Positions 1-46,233 are shown, counted from the stretch's first letter. The stretch: 64,000 bases of DNA from Argopecten irradians (GCF_041381155.1 NC_091142.1:10597340-10661339); one strand, 5' to 3'. Notes: generated by a model from the sequence alone, not told the origin. Program-made: numbers and translations.

Positions 1-624
1 CCGTGTCATAGTTACCTGTTTCCATGTCATAGTTACCTGTTTCCGTGTCATAGTTATCTGTTTCCGTGTCATAGTTATCTGTTTCTGTGTCATAGTTACC
101 TGTTTCCATGTCATAGTTACCTGTTTCCATGTCATAGTTATCTGTTTCCGTGTCATAGTTACCTGTTTCTATGTCATAGTTACCTGTTTCCGTGTCATAG
201 TTACCTGTTTCCTTGTCATAGTTATCTGTTTCTGTGTCATAGTTACCTGTTTCCATGTCATAGTTACCTGTTTCTGTGTCATAGTTACCTGTTTCCATGT
301 CATAGTTACCTGTTTCCGTATCATAGTTACCTGTTTCCATGTCATAGTTACCTGTTTCCATGTCATAGTTACCTGTTTCCGTATCATAGTTACCTGTTTC
401 CATGTCATAGTTACCTGTTTCCATGTCATAGTTATCTGTTTCCGTGTCATAGTTACCTGTTTCCATGTCATAGTTATCTGTTTCTGTGTCATAGTTACCT
501 GTTTCCATGTCATAGTTACCTGTTTCCATGTCATAGTTATCTGTTTCCATGTCATAGTTACCTGTTTCCATGTCTTAGTTATCTGTTTCCGTGTCATAGT
601 TACCTGTTTCCATGTCATAGTTAC

Positions 625-632
<8 letters not shown>
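1..632 (-). repeat. 21-bp minisatellite of repeated splice-donor sequence
   Basis: Thirty head-to-tail copies of a 21-bp unit fill the left edge, and the array runs off the window. Read on the minus strand each unit contains ACAGGTAACTATGACATGGA. I count 22 copies with an intact CAG/GTAAC donor-like core and 8 with CAGATAAC. The array begins where exon 20 of the minus-strand ABC transporter ends, so the true 5' splice site is probably one of the first copies (near 625 or 604). The unit is seven codons long, so any donor choice keeps the same phase. In the exon frame a stop appears after about three copies. The other frames stay open only because the unit is a multiple of three. Confidence 0.93.
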
Positions 633-18322
<17,690 letters not shown>

Positions 18323-19019
18323 GTTTATAGTCAAATCAGTGTACCATCCAAAATACTGGTATCCTCCGGAAGATGAGTCAGGATCTACATGTATATGTAT
18401 ATCAATCCATATTGTATATTGGGTTCTATACAGCGATGCTAGGGTGTTGATTCACATTATTCAAACAGTGGGGTTTTAGCTTGCCGTTATTTGCCCACAA
18501 AATGAATGAATCATGGCTAGATGAAACTCATCACAAAAAGATAAACATCAATGAGAAACATGAGCGTATTGTCAAATACAAGAATCGTTGATTTTAAAGT
18601 CGTGCAATCGAAATAAAAGTAAATTTCATTGCAAACGTCTAGTGAACCATTCCTCCTTCAGATTTGTCATCATTTCGCAGCAACATAACCTGAAATTGAT
18701 GACTAGTTTGGTAGCACAGGTCACAGATTCACAACTGCAGTCAATATGACTGATTGACCGAACAACACCTAAATTTTATCTCTACGCGTTCCGGTATGAT
18801 CACATTATAAATTATACAAATATGGTGCGATTACTATGGTCAATCGACACTGTAATTCACTTAATGATCACACTTTTATTCCTTTAATAAAACTGGTTAT
18901 GAGATATAGGTTTATGTAACAAAATGATAAAACCGTAGGATTTTTTTCTTAAATATCAATGCGCCGATTTACCGGAAGTGGCATTTTCCTCCAGACGCTT
19001 TTTGTAGTTAAAAAAAAAC
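18323..19019. promoter_or_regulatory. Shared divergent promoter region, SUR-like gene / SUPT4H1
   Basis: About 700 bp separate the start codons of the minus-strand transporter and plus-strand SUPT4H1. An ETS-type site ACCGGAAGTGG lies about 50 bp upstream of the SUPT4H1 ATG (18970-18980), a common element of housekeeping promoters. I see no clear TATA box at a suitable place. Transcription start sites cannot be placed from sequence alone. Confidence 0.5.
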
Positions 19020-21743
19020 ATGTCGCTCGAAACAGTTCCAAAGGATCCTAACCGAAATCTTCGGGCCTGCTTGTTCTGTTCACTTGTTAAGGTGGGTATT
19101 CAGGAGAATATGACATCTTTACATAAACTAAATAGGTGTCATGCATGTTTATAGACAACATTATCGTTTTTCACAATTTTGGTGTTTTTCACAGGTTAAT
19201 TTTGGTGTGTTTCGTTTCCTTCCTTGTTCTTTATCTCCCATACTGATATCACTGTGTATACTGTGCTAGAATGAATTTCCTTTTAACTTAGAGCGGCGGA
19301 TCAGTATAAGTCGGGGATCGTAGCCAACTGGCCATTGGTTTTGAGCCCAGCGGTTTAATGTCACATTTTTTGTCGTGACCACACTTCATCGAAGAGAGTA
19401 CCTATGTCCTGTGTTTGATGGTGAACACATTTGAAATGGGGATGGGGGTTAGTGTAGAAGGTTTTATAACTGAACATAGTGATGCGATCGTCGTCTACTT
19501 AACGTATCGTAACATTTTACATTCAAGACATGATTCAAACAGCACAGAAATGGGCCTGATATCAATTCAATTTTTCAAGAGTAATTAATCCTTTTTTGTT
19601 ATAGAGGATTTCTAAAATTGTGAAAACAGCTAGGATATGATTACCGGTATGCGATCTCATTAATAGACAGTTATTTTTTAGGGGCCGTAAAAAAGGCCCT
19701 TCACCTAGAGAAATGTTGCTGTATTTTCCCAATTTTATGTTATTATTTTATCAATAAAGAAAAACTCTTGAAAATATACATGTTTCAAAAAAGATTCATG
19801 AATGTAGTACTAGTGTTTTCCTAATTGAGTAGGTACAGGTCCCTGATATTATTGAGTTAGAGAATCGTCGAATAGTAATGAAATTGTTTTGTTCACAGAC
19901 TTTTGATCAATTTGAGCTTGATGGCTGTGACAATTGTGAGGAACATTTACACATGAAGAACAACAGAGATGCAGTTTATGATTGTACAAGTGCAAATTTT
20001 GATGGGTGTGTATGTTCTAGGCTCTTCCAAATTGCCAACCCTGTGTCTTTGTTGTCCTGTATTATAAACTAATGTTTCATTTACTGCATATTTCACAATA
20101 AAAATGAATTATGAAATTTTGAGAAATGTTTCCCTCATAATTATAAACCATGTGTCTTTAAAGCCAAATCACTGAAATTTTATTTTCTTGATTTTGCTTT
20201 AAAACAGAAAATTTTTGACACAATCATATTCATATTTAACACCTGTTTGTTAAAGATATTAAGTTATTAACTGTTTTATTATTTAGGACATAAGATAGTA
20301 ATGTTTTGATGACCCCAACTTGATATTACCAGGTAAAATAATATTACATATGTATAAAAAAAAATAGTCTAGAAAAACATCTTTTTATTGCATACTTTCC
20401 TGTTTCTGTTAGGACTTTAAATTCCAATTGTGTAATTCAGTCTACCTAATGATAATTTGAAGTTGGCAAGTATTCCCATAATATTATTTATTTAATTGCT
20501 GTATTTTCCCCTTTTAAATTGGGAGTGTGACTTATGTATACAATCTAATTGACTTATATGTTTACAAAAACTAAAATCAAGAGATGATTTGTTATTAAAA
20601 AAAGTTTTGATTCATTTGTAAAAGTCAAATGTATCTTATCATTTAGTATAGTCTTATATTGAAATTATCCCAAAAACATTTTAAAAAGAAATAAAATAAA
20701 TATTGAAAAAATTTACATAATTAGGTAGCAAATGTGTGTTCAATTGTAAAATGGTTTAATATTCATCCTTTGAGACACATTATTACGTCATGATTTACAT
20801 GTGAAAATTGTAACTTTTACTCACCGATTTAGCAAAGTAAATAATATATGGTTATGCTCTGTTTTTAGGATGGTTGCTATGATGAGCAGTGAAGATAGTT
20901 GGGTGGCCAAGTGGCAAAGGATAGGTATGTACCTTAGGGTGATTACCCATGTACCTGCATCCTTGATACTACATGGGTTACTATCTCTATTGATATATCC
21001 TTCCCTGAAATATCATAGCAAAACTGAAGTTTCCGTCAGTGATGACAGATGAGACAGGTAGTCGATCAAACCATCCTTTGATGATCATCAAAAGAATTCA
21101 GTAATGATACACTGTGGTTGACAGTTGAAATTGGGAATCCTTGTATTTGTAATCTTCAAAGGAAGTCTTAGCAGGCCTGTGCTCGGTCAGAATATTTGTG
21201 CTGAACTGCTGTCAGTTTGGCTATGAAATATTCCAGGGTTGGATATAACGACAAATATAGTAACCCCTAAAGTATCGAGGATGATGTACCTGTAGACAAG
21301 TTAATAAATGGAGAATTGTTATTTACAACAACTCATTGTATCAGCACCCATAGGCAGAGCATTATAAATTAAGTGATCGAGTTGTCAAGTATTAAATTTT
21401 TACCATTAATCTTACTGCAATTGCTTATAAGTTTGTGTGAAATGTTGGACAATTGCAATGACAATGAAGCCTAAACATATTTTGTTTGAACCTAATTTCC
21501 ACCTAGGTATGATAAAGGTTAACTTTAAAGGAGGAATTCTGCTGTTATCATTCAAATTCATAGATATGTTGTAGCATTTTCAGTGCTTTATATATTTGTA
21601 ATATATATTTTGTAGGTCGTTTTGTGAAGGGTTGTTATGCTTTGTCTGTGACTGGACGTCTTCCTCCGGGTGTCGTGCGAGAGCTGAAAAGGAAAGGAAT
21701 CATGTACAGGCCGCGGGATGTCAGTCAGAAACTAATGACATGA
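19020..21743 (+). CDS. SUPT4H1: Transcription elongation factor SPT4
   Basis: Four exons (19020-19091, 19899-20005, 20869-20924, 21616-21743) encode 120 aa; human SPT4 has 117. The product is the small zinc-finger partner of Spt5 in the DSIF complex, which binds RNA polymerase II in the nucleus and controls elongation. The start [20 protein letters not shown] matches human MALETVPKDL. Zn-finger cysteines are seen in CLFC and CDNC (residues about 17-38), followed by [11 protein letters not shown]. The C-terminal region [20 protein letters not shown] (human [20 protein letters not shown]) is the Spt5-binding fold. All introns are GT-AG and phases fit exactly. It is transcribed divergently from the transporter. 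A MITE lies in intron 3. No defects seen. Confidence 0.97.
20951..21292. mobile_element. MITE with CATCCTCGATACTC inverted ends (copy 1)
   Basis: The left end CATCCTTGATACTACATGGG and the right end AGTATCGAGGATGATG are inverted repeats about 340 bp apart. Related copies are at 30078-30389, 45400-46155 (interrupted) and 51291-51458. Non-coding; inside SUPT4H1 intron 3. Confidence 0.7.
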
Positions 21744-22175
21744 GAACAATTTTGAGATTTTAGCCTGGATGTGTGTTGTGTATGAAAACAAAACAAGTTT
21801 GGATTGTACGTAATAAGTGTTAATGTATACGAAAGATATTTCTGTATGATTTAGAGTATGCATAGCCTCATTTGTGAGAAGCATCTAGTGAATGTCAGTG
21901 AGTGTTTGTGTGAGAACTTCATTATGTGAGATAGGTCCATAAGGTATTGGTGTGAGATCATGATTTGTGAGAATCTTTATTATGAGAATAAGTGAGATTA
22001 TGACTGGCTATGTTATATTTGTGTGGAATATTATTAGTATTAGAATGTTTCTGGGAGAGTGTTGTGCAAATATTTAAATTGTGTTGATAATTATGAAACT
22101 TCAAATGATCTGAGAAGCTAGTAGCTTACTAATAGAAGGTAAATTTAGTAGTTACCAGTACTTAAAATAATGCTT

Positions 22176-22181
22176 AATAAA
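22176..22181 (+). terminator. Candidate SUPT4H1 polyadenylation signal
   Basis: AATAAA about 430 bp after the stop codon. Others follow at about 22215 and 22410. No transcript evidence is available to choose between them. Confidence 0.4.
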
Positions 22182-22219
22182 TTGGTGTTTTGTATATTCA
22201 GTTTTGAGAAAAAAAATAA

Positions 22220-23555
22220 ATAATGTGAAAAGGATTCATATTTTAGGACATTGCCGAATCAAACTTCGTGTGAGTTTAATACTTCATGTAAACACATGTG
22301 CATCTAGAAAAAGTTCACTATTTTTTATTGAGCATTAATTAAACAAAAGTGTTTTGCATCAAAATATTTGGTAAAAGCTATTGTACATGAATATTATTTT
22401 GAAACAAAATAAAAGAATATATGCTCATAACGATTACTTGCTTTCATTTTATGTGAACAAAATAAATATTTGTCAAAAAATTAATAAATAAAAAAAAATG
22501 TATTAATTTAAGAATTTTCTATGAGTTATTTTGCACACAAGCTAGCACTTCATTTGATTTTGTCTACGAAATTTAATATGTCTTTAAAATTTGTATTAAA
22601 TTTTATATATGGAAAGACAACCATAAAGTATTCTTAATTCTTTAGTTTATCATTTCCATACAATGTAAAAAAAGTACTAAAAATGATTATGAAAATTAGA
22701 TTTCCGTGTGTGCAAGTTGACATTCTATTGGAACTAATTATCACCTTAATTCAGTTTAATTTCTTTTTCGCTTGCTATAACTGATTAAAGTACTGGACAT
22801 AAATTCTGATGTAAACAACAGTTTCAAATTCAAAAGAAATTGCACCGTGCTTAAAAGAGAAAGTCTGAATTTATTATGTTGTGCAAATTAACTCAGAAAT
22901 TGATTCGTAAATTAATTCCAGGTACCTTATGTTTTATTGTCTCAACAAAAAATGGATTGCTATCGTGTGGTTAGCAAGGGTAGCAAAATTTGTGTATAAA
23001 ATCTAAAATGTTTCTTCAGATATCACAAATTAAGTCTAGATAAGCAGTGAAATACATGCATCATCAGTTTACATAGTCTACAAACTGATAGCTTAAATGT
23101 TTGTTACAAGCTTAGATGTACTAGTTTATCACTGCTAAAATTAGAACAAATTCAAATTCATCAAAATGAAACTGATAGTCACATTGTCAGTATGTCATTG
23201 TTCATTCATTGGTCATTTTCTAATCAAGATCAAGATCTATGTAATAAAGGGTAGAGACCTTTTTGACCTCTGTTAACATAGTCATAAGATGCGTGAGATT
23301 TTAAAAGAAGTAATTTTTGTGTCTACTGTATAGGTTTGAATATGTCGGTGGCGTCCGGGAAAATGTTTCCGTGTCATAACTTTAGTACTTATTGTCCAAT
23401 TTCAACCAAATTTGGTGTATTGCTCTTATATCATTGAGATCTTGGATGGTTTCAATACTGGTCAAAATCTGTCAATATTTGCAAAAGTTACGGGACTTAA
23501 AAATTGTCAAAACGGATCATTCCTTGGATTCAACTCTACATTACTGATTTCCAAA
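22220..23555. other. AT-rich intergenic stretch without recognisable genes
   Basis: No conserved coding sequence on either strand. From about 23340 the sequence (GGTGGCGTCCGGGAAAATG and onward) resembles the body sequence of the satellite element that follows and may be part of its surroundings or an older insertion. Confidence 0.6.
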
Positions 23556-25951
23556 TTTTTAGGTCATCTGACCGAAGGTCAGGATGACCTATTGTCATCG
23601 TGTTTTGTCCGTCGTCGTGCGCCGTCTGCCGTGCGCCGTGCGCCGTGCGCCGTCCGCCGTCCGCCGTGCGTCGTGCGTAAGACTATTTATACAAAAGCCT
23701 ACTCCTCCTTCATCCTTGGATGAATTTCATCCATATTTGGTTTGAAACATCATTGGGGAAGGACAATCATATTTTATATAAAAGAGCCTGGTCCGACCCC
23801 TAGGGGGCTGAGGGGTGGGGCCCCAAAAGGGCAAATTTTCTTAATTTAAGCTTTAAAATCCTACTCCTCCTTCATCCTTGGGTTGATTTCATCCATATTT
23901 GGTGTGAAGCTTCATTAGGGAAGGAGAATTATATTTTATATAAATGAGCTTGGTCTGACCCCTAGGGTCAGAGGGGCGGGGCCCAAAAAGGGCAAATTTT
24001 CTTAATTTTAGCTCTAAAATCCTACTCCTTCTTCATCCTTGGATGGATTTCATCTATATTTAGTGTGAAACATTATTTGGGGAAAGGCAATCATATTTTA
24101 TATAAATGAGCCTGGTCCGACCCCTAGGGGCTGAGGGGTGGAGCCCCGAAATGGGCAAATTTTCTTAATTTTAGCTTTAAAATCCTACTCCTCCTTCATC
24201 CTTGGATGGATTTCATCCATATTTGGTTTGAAACATCATTTGGGAAGGACAATCATATTTTATATAAAAGAGCCTGGTCCGACCCCTAGTGGCTGAGAGG
24301 TGGGGCCCCAAAAGGCAAATGTTCTTAATTTAAGATTTAAAATCCTACTCCTCCTTCATCCTTGGGTTGATTTCATCAATATTTGGTGTGAAGCTTCATT
24401 AGGGAAGGACAATTATATTTTATATAAATGAGCTTGGTCCGACCCCTAGGGTCAGAGGGGCGGGGCCCCAAAAGGGCAAATTTTCTTAATTTTAGCTCTT
24501 AAATCCTACTCCTTCTTCATCCTTGGATGGATTTCACCTATATTTAGTGTGTGAAACATTATTTGGGAAGGGTTATCATATTTTATATAAATGAGCCTGG
24601 TCCGACACCTAGGGGCTGAGGGGTGGGGCCCCAAAAAGGCAAATTTTCTTAATTTTAGCTTTGAAATCCTACTACTCCTTCATGCTTGGATTGATTTCAT
24701 CCATATTTGGTGTGAAACATCATTGGGGACGGACAATCATATATTTTATATAAATGAGCGTGGTCCAACCCCTAGGGGCTGAGGGGTGGGGCCCCCCAAA
24801 GGGCATATTTGCTTAAGTTAGCTTTAAAATCCTACTCCTCCTTCATCCTTGGATGGATTTCATCTATATTTAGTGTAAAACATTATTGCGGAAGGATAAT
24901 CATATTTGATGTAAATGCATGAGCATGGTCCAACCCCTAGGGGCTGAGGGTGGGGCCCCAAATGGGCAAATTTTCTTAATTTTAGCTTTAAAATCCTACT
25001 CCTCCTCCATCCTTGGATGAATTTTATCTATATTTGGTGTGAAACATCATTGTGGAAACACAATTATATTTTATATAAATGAGTCTGGTCTGAACCCTGG
25101 GAACTTAGGGGTGGGGCCCCAAAAGGGCAAATTTTCTTAATTTTAGCTGGCCCACTTCCTGTTTTAAGGTTTCAGTCTCCGATCTCAATGAAAATTGGTC
25201 TATAGGGGTTTTAATTGATGCCGAACAACATGCAAACATTTTTGTAAAGATTTTTGGTATTCCAAGATGGCCGCTGGCCCACTTCCTGTTTTAAGGTTTC
25301 AGTCTCCGAACTCAATGAAAATTAGTCTATAGGGGTTTTAATTGATGCCGAATACCATGCAAACATTTTCGTAAAGATTTTGGTATTCCAAGATGGCCAC
25401 TGGCCCACTTCCTATTTTAAGGTTTCAGTCTCCGATCTCAATGAAAATTGGTCTATAGGGGTTTTAATTGATGCCCGAACACAACATGCAAACATAATTG
25501 TAAAGATTTTGTTATTCCAAGATGGCCGCTGGCCCACTTCCTGTTTTAAAGTTTCAGTCTCCGACCTCAATGAAAATGAAAATTGGTCTATAGGGGTTTT
25601 AGTTGATTCAGAAGGGGGAACTTTAGGTAAGGACAATCATATTTTATAAAGGACCAAGGTAAGACCCATGGGGATAGTATGGCCGAGGTCCAAAATGGGA
25701 GCTTTGCTGAAATTTGGCTTTTAAATCTGACTCCTCCTTATATTAATCCTTGAATGGGTTTTGACCATATTTGGATGAAGGGCTACCAAGTTTGTTCAAC
25801 AAATGACATTTACCTTTTTCAGAAACTTACATATTCAACTAAGGAGTTCCTTGTATTGTTTATATTAATCGTTAACCAATACTTTATACTGTGACTTTGT
25901 TGTTTTGTGCCATGAGTCAGATGACCGTTAAGGCCCATGGGCCTCTTGTTT
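23556..25951 (+). mobile_element. Satellite-bearing nonautonomous element, family B
   Basis: It starts TTTTTAGGTCATCTGACC with a perfect-armed hairpin (23561-23590). A GCCGTGCGCCGTCC-rich stretch follows (23605-23680). Next come about nine copies of a ~162-bp unit (CCTACTCCTCCTTCATCC), then four copies of a ~126-bp unit (GGCCCACTTCCTGTTTTAAG). It ends CATGGGCCTCTTGTTT. No coding capacity. The order of parts is the same as in the family A and C elements. It lies between SUPT4H1 and MAPK7. Confidence 0.82.
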
Positions 25952-28779
25952 CCAAGAGAATTTGCTGATCTGGCATGTGGACATCAAATCACTTATGCAG
26001 GCGACAAATTCACTAGTACCATAGAACATGGTTACTGTAACATAATTATAGAGGCCACCAAACAGTTCTGGTACAACGGAGATTATCTAATTACTTCTGT
26101 GCATTAGATACAATTTGTTTAATTTGGCGGTTAATGTTCAATGAAGTATATGTCCAAGGGTGTAAAATTAATCAGCGAGAAATGGCATGGTCTGATCTGC
26201 TGTGGTCGTGCACATTATCGAAACTCTTTTGCTTTGAGTTACTACACCATATGTATTAAATTGGGAAAACGCTAAATGGAGGTCCACTGACTCTGTATTA
26301 CTAGTTAAAAATGCAGCAAACAAACATATTTCAGAGTACAACTGTAAGACTGAGCAAAATAAAGATAATTAATTTTAAAAAAAACCAAGTAAACCTAATA
26401 ATCATTTAACAATATTAATGTTTGTTATTCTTTTAAAAAGTTTATTGATTTAGTACTTAGGATTCAAATTTATGAATAGAAAAACGAAACGGGAGTCCTT
26501 CCTCATAGTTTGTATTTCCCGCCAACTGAAACTGGTTGTCTCCCTTGTTTCTCCCTCTTTAGTGATCAGAATGACTCTCGGCTAAAAATAGTAACAGAAA
26601 TCTGAATAGGTGCAGACATGCACGGAGTGTTGACAGGTATGTATGATTCTATGACTGCATGAACAACATATTTCTTTAATCTAAGAACACTACTGACACG
26701 TTGTTTTTTCATACTGACGACAAAATAGTCCCGAATCAATCGATATCGTACTATAATAATAACGTGAAATGTGTCCGGTGTAATCGGAAAGCATCATCAC
26801 GACGTTTCGGTACAGGAAATAATATGACCAAGCCGTTTCGGCCGCCTGATGGGAATAATGATGAATTCAACGTTAGACTGATAGAGATCAAACACATTTA
26901 GACCTAGTGATGTTTCTTGGCATACATTGGATCTTATGCTAGCAACGGCAAGTAAGTTCGGCTGTTATTTGCATGTGTCACAGTTTTCCCCTATGTTAAC
27001 AGAAGGTTTAAGGTTGGTCGAAACTGTCTTATTGGGGTGCCGAATCGTCTTGTTAATCAAGTAATGTCAAAATAGGACGGGACACTCTTCAGTTTGTCAT
27101 GACCTCACAATGGTATTTTTGATTAATGGTCAATACCAGACACACTGGTATCCACTGTGTATCAAGTCCTAATTAAGTACAGACCTAAACCTGAGCTTAT
27201 CTAGAATATTGTATAGTCACACTAAAATGACTATACCAATTTGATTGAATTAAGGTAGACCGTCCCTTCTGGTTTCCTCTCATGGATTTCGTTCATTTTT
27301 TGATATTTTGATTTTAGGTATACCCTGATCACAAAAACCGCATAAAAATCATATGTCACCGGGTTAATTTTTCTTCCAGGGTTGCTTAAAGATATGTACA
27401 AATGACTTAATAATCCGGATTTTAAGGATTTTTAAATAAATAATATTTCCTCCCTGTAGCATCCCCTTAACATATAAATAATATACCTGTAACATGTTCA
27501 TACCTTCAGTAGGTGATATAGAATTCATTACTATATCCAATAAGCTGGGTTTTCCACAATAAAACGAAATATCGTTATTTTAAAATTAAGTCCGGACCCA
27601 ATTTTAGTGAAAAATTGCATAAAAATAGTAATATTTTCTTTTTTTCTGAAAAAATGATCTCAGGAAAAATAAATTTTTTAGAATTTCCATGAAGACTGGC
27701 TTATTTGCAATACGAAAAGCCAATAAAAAGTATACCTCACCGCATTATTTTTCAAATTATGACCGATTTGCTTCCTACAACCCCTTAAATTTTGGTCTTT
27801 TCAACGTTTTATGTTATTCATCTACCCTTGTTAGTTTTTACCGATTGGCACACCTTTATATTTATACACTTCAAGTAAACACTCGAAAAGGTTCTAGACG
27901 AAATACTTGCTCGAATGCCGATTTCAGAAGCGAGTTGTAATAGGTGGGTACGGAGAAATAAAATACGTTTGCCGGGATTCGGATAGCGACGTAACAAACG
28001 TATGACGTCACTATAACAATTTGATCTGAAACCAAAAAATTCCATGTAGATGTACAAATGTAGGCCTATTGCTTGCTGTTAGTGTCTTTTGGCTTCAGAT
28101 CAGCCTACTGCTTTCCTAGTTTTAAGGACTTTGAATGTCTCTGCTCCTATCCACTATAATATTATGTTGGTGGCAGATTCAAGGTCTATTGTTCTGACTG
28201 ATTATGCAGCTTATAATTACTGGTTGACCTATCCTCTAAATCATAGTGATGAGTCATGCATGATGTGGTAGCCAATGTCCAGGCAATGTCCACTAAGCAT
28301 TTACTGGTAATTATGCTGATGTAAAAGTAGTGGGTCAGTGTGGTTTGTACTTGGTGTTAAATATGGTCTCTAGCTGTAACTTGACTGACAGAACATGCTT
28401 TATTGGCTCAGCCAGTAGATAGAACCGTTATATTTTTCACACCAGGAGACCTGGGTTTGATTTCTAGCCGAGGCACTCAATTAGGTTCATGTGTATTTTC
28501 TCCTGTTCTTTTATGCTGATATAGCTGAGATTAGTAAATGTACTTATAAGCTTACTAAGTTAGTAAAAGTTACTGTGAAAACTTCATCAAGTGTATATAT
28601 CCATATCTGGTTATAAACAAGGTAATGGCAATTAAACTGTTTTTGCCAAATAGATATGACTTAATGTTTCAAAAGTGTCTTGTCGTGCTATTATTGGCAT
28701 TGCATGAGAAATACATGTATCTTTCACAATTGAAATATGTGGAATATGTTTGCATATATTATATTCATATATATTTCAG
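25952..28779. other. Upstream region of MAPK7 with a possible non-coding first exon
   Basis: No coding exon is supported here. A plausible 5'-UTR exon ends GTGTTGACAG/GTATGTATG at about 26638, and a matching acceptor ATATATTTCAG/AATCAAGG lies at 28779/28780. At 28390-28515 a tRNA-like segment (TTGGCTCAGCCAGTAGATAG, GACCTGGGTTTGATTTC) looks like a SINE head. The segment starting TTAAGGTAGACCGTCCC at 27254 recalls the left end of the TTAA element at 33071, but I find no right end. Confidence 0.4.
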
Positions 28780-43816
<15,037 letters not shown>

Positions 43817-44261
43817 TCCAAGGTCAAGGCTGAATTGATTGAAATCACTCCAATGTCAAGGCCATATTGGTGGAATTTACATGGTTGTGATACCTATGAC
43901 CTTGTCATACAATGACCTCTCTATGTATCCCACCTGATCCAAGGTCAAGGCTGAATTGATTGAAATCACTCCAATGTCAAGGCCATATTGGTGGAATTTA
44001 CATGGTTGTGATATGTTCTAAGGGGAGATAACTTGATCAAATTTACAGATGAACTGTCGGTTATGCGCAAAGGGGAGAGAAACGATCAAATGACAGATGA
44101 ATATAGATATTTATGGTTGTTTAGCATATACACATGGTTGATGAACAAATTCCGAGAGTTGCTTCTACTTTATTTCAAATCAAAATTATTCCAATTATGG
44201 TTGAAATTAGCCAGAGATATTCTGGCATTGACACAAGACTTTAAAAGAGATTATGAAAGAT

Positions 44262-44460
44262 ATATGTCTGGTTTAGTCTCAGTTTCATTTGGCCCTGATA
44301 CCAGACTTAAACATTATGACAGATAGATGTCTGGTGTAGTCCGAGTTTCCTTGGGCCCTGATACCAGACTTAGACATTATAACATATAGATGTCTGGTTT
44401 AGTCTGAGTTTCCTTTGGCTCTGATACCAGACTTAGACATTATGACCCCTTGTAGATGTC
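44262..44460 (+). repeat. 63-bp tandem repeat, three copies, in MAPK7 3' UTR region
   Basis: Units begin ATGTCTGGTTTAGTCTCAGT (44262, 44326, 44389) and share CTGATACCAGACTTAGACAT, with several substitutions. A fourth partial unit follows at about 44453. Confidence 0.8.
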
Positions 44461-44589
44461 TGGTGTCAGTCCCAGAGTATCTAGGTTGTAATTTGAAATA
44501 CAGAACTACTGCCACATCTACAAGAAATGTTGTATACAGTAAAGTGTTGTGTACGGTTAGTTATATTACGTTCAAACTACTAGTCTGAT

Positions 44590-44595
44590 AATAAA
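44590..44595 (+). terminator. Candidate MAPK7 polyadenylation signal
   Basis: AATAAA about 775 bp after the stop codon, the first good match downstream of the 3' UTR repeats. Confidence 0.45.
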
Positions 44596-44905
44596 GCAAA
44601 AGCTGATATACATGTGTAGACTTATATTTTCCTCGTACAGCTGTCATGAAGTGTTCAGTTTACCCTTTCCACAGGATTATGGACAAGTAGAGCATATCAG
44701 GAGCTAGAAATATCGTCATAAATGACCCGAACTCCATCTACATGTACAATGTATACCTGTATCAAAGTGGGAGCAGATGAGACCAGATAGAAAGAACAAC
44801 ATAATGCCAGTTTGATTTGAATACAGGTTTTCATATTATTCATTACGTTTGATAAAAATGCGATGATAACCAATAAGAGGTATAGTTTAGGTGATCTCAC
44901 GTGTT

Positions 44906-45066
44906 TGTTTTAGTCAGGGTCATTTAAGGATGCATGATTTACTATAGATTTGGAGATGGAGCAAAGCAGGAGTGTTCGGAGAAAAAACCACCGACCTGCA
45001 GCCAGTTACCGACAATTGCCAATGTGGGATTCAAACTCCGAATATGTCAGGTGACATCTTTATTCC
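44906..45066 (-). mobile_element. tRNA-derived SINE, truncated
   Basis: On the minus strand the B-box-like GGAGTTTGAATCCCACATTG, the central CGGTGGTTTTTTCTCCGAAC and the tail GACCCTGACTAAAACAAACA are recognisable. The tRNA-like 5' head is largely missing. Confidence 0.65.
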
Positions 45067-45399
45067 TAAATCCACTAGGTTGATATGACCCTTATATACA
45101 TAGTGCCCAGTTTCTTCAATTTTCCTTAACTCCAAGATTTCCTTTATTAAATGTAAAATTTCCCTAAGAAAAGCATTACAGAAGTAAGGGAAAATTATGT
45201 AAGATTCTTTCATTAAGACCTGTTATGCAGGAAAATTACAAAAGATTCTTTCTTGAAGTTCTGTAATGTAGGGAATTTACATAGATTCTTTCCTTTAAAT
45301 TTAAAGTGAAGGGATGCTGATAAAACTTTACCTAAAGCATAAAGTCACACTGCACGGTCATGTGGTGGTGTCAATAATTTGTCTCCAATATTGGATGTT

Positions 45400-46155
45400 G
45401 TACCATCCTCGATACTCTAGGGGTTACTAAGCCTGTAGTTGTATCCACCCTCGGAATATCTCGTAGTGAAACTGAAGGCAGCAGAAAAAGGTAAATTGAT
45501 CCTTTGATATACATCAAAAGAATCTAGTAACGGTACAATGGTTGACTGTGTGGCTTTTAAGTTGGGCGTCGCTCTCTCTGTAATCTTCAAAGGAAGTCTT
45601 TGCAGACCTATAATTGGTTATTTTTTAGCCCACCATCTTACTCAAATTGCCTTTTGTCCTTGGTCCGTCCATAAACAATGCTTATTACCACTATTTCTCA
45701 GAATGTTCTGAAGGGTTCGGTCTCAAATTTCATTTATAAGTTCCTCTTGGGCTCTAGTTGGGCATATTGCATTTTTGGACCAATCAGTCAACAAGATGGC
45801 AGACCGGCCACCATCTTGGATTTTAGTATTTGAAGTTTGTTACTGCTATTTCTGAGAAATTACTTAGGAATCTGTCTCAAATTTCATATGTAAGTTTCAC
45901 TTGGGTTCTAGTTGTGCATATTGCATTTTAGGAGACATTGGTCCTCAATATGGCCGACTGGTCGCAATCTTGGATTTCGATAGTAAAGTTTGAAAAGCAG
46001 AGAAAAGATCCTTTTTTCATTGTCAGACATAGATCATTCTTTGGTTGGCGACAAGATCACTCCGGGATCTCTTGTTTTCTCCTGAACAGCCTTCAGTATT
46101 ACTATGGATATAACGTTAGTGATAGTAACACCTGGAGTATTGAGGATGATGTACC
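45400..46155. mobile_element. MITE (CATCCTCGATACTC ends, copy 3) interrupted by a satellite element
   Basis: The left end TACCATCCTCGATACTCTAG and right end GGAGTATTGAGGATGATGTA form the MITE ends. Its body is split at about 45622-46078 by a family A element, a nested insertion. It lies just downstream of MRPL18. Confidence 0.75.
45622..46078 (+). mobile_element. Family A satellite element, short copy
   Basis: It starts TTTTTTAGCCCACCATC, has GTCCTTGGTCCGTCC, about two satellite units (CATCTTGGATTTTAG, GACCAATCAGTCAACAAGAT) and ends GGGATCTCTTGTTTTC. It is in the opposite orientation to the copy at 1743-3592 and defines that element's ends. Inserted in the MITE at 45400-46155. Confidence 0.78.
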
Positions 46156-46233
46156 AAAAGGACTTAAAGAAGACAGAAAATGTAGTATCTACAATTTAAT
46201 ATTACACATAAATTTTACATCAGAAATGACATC

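Noticed and set aside
23605-23680. CpG island promoter
   Set aside because: The GC-rich stretch is the CGTCC-type block of a satellite element, repeated in the other families.
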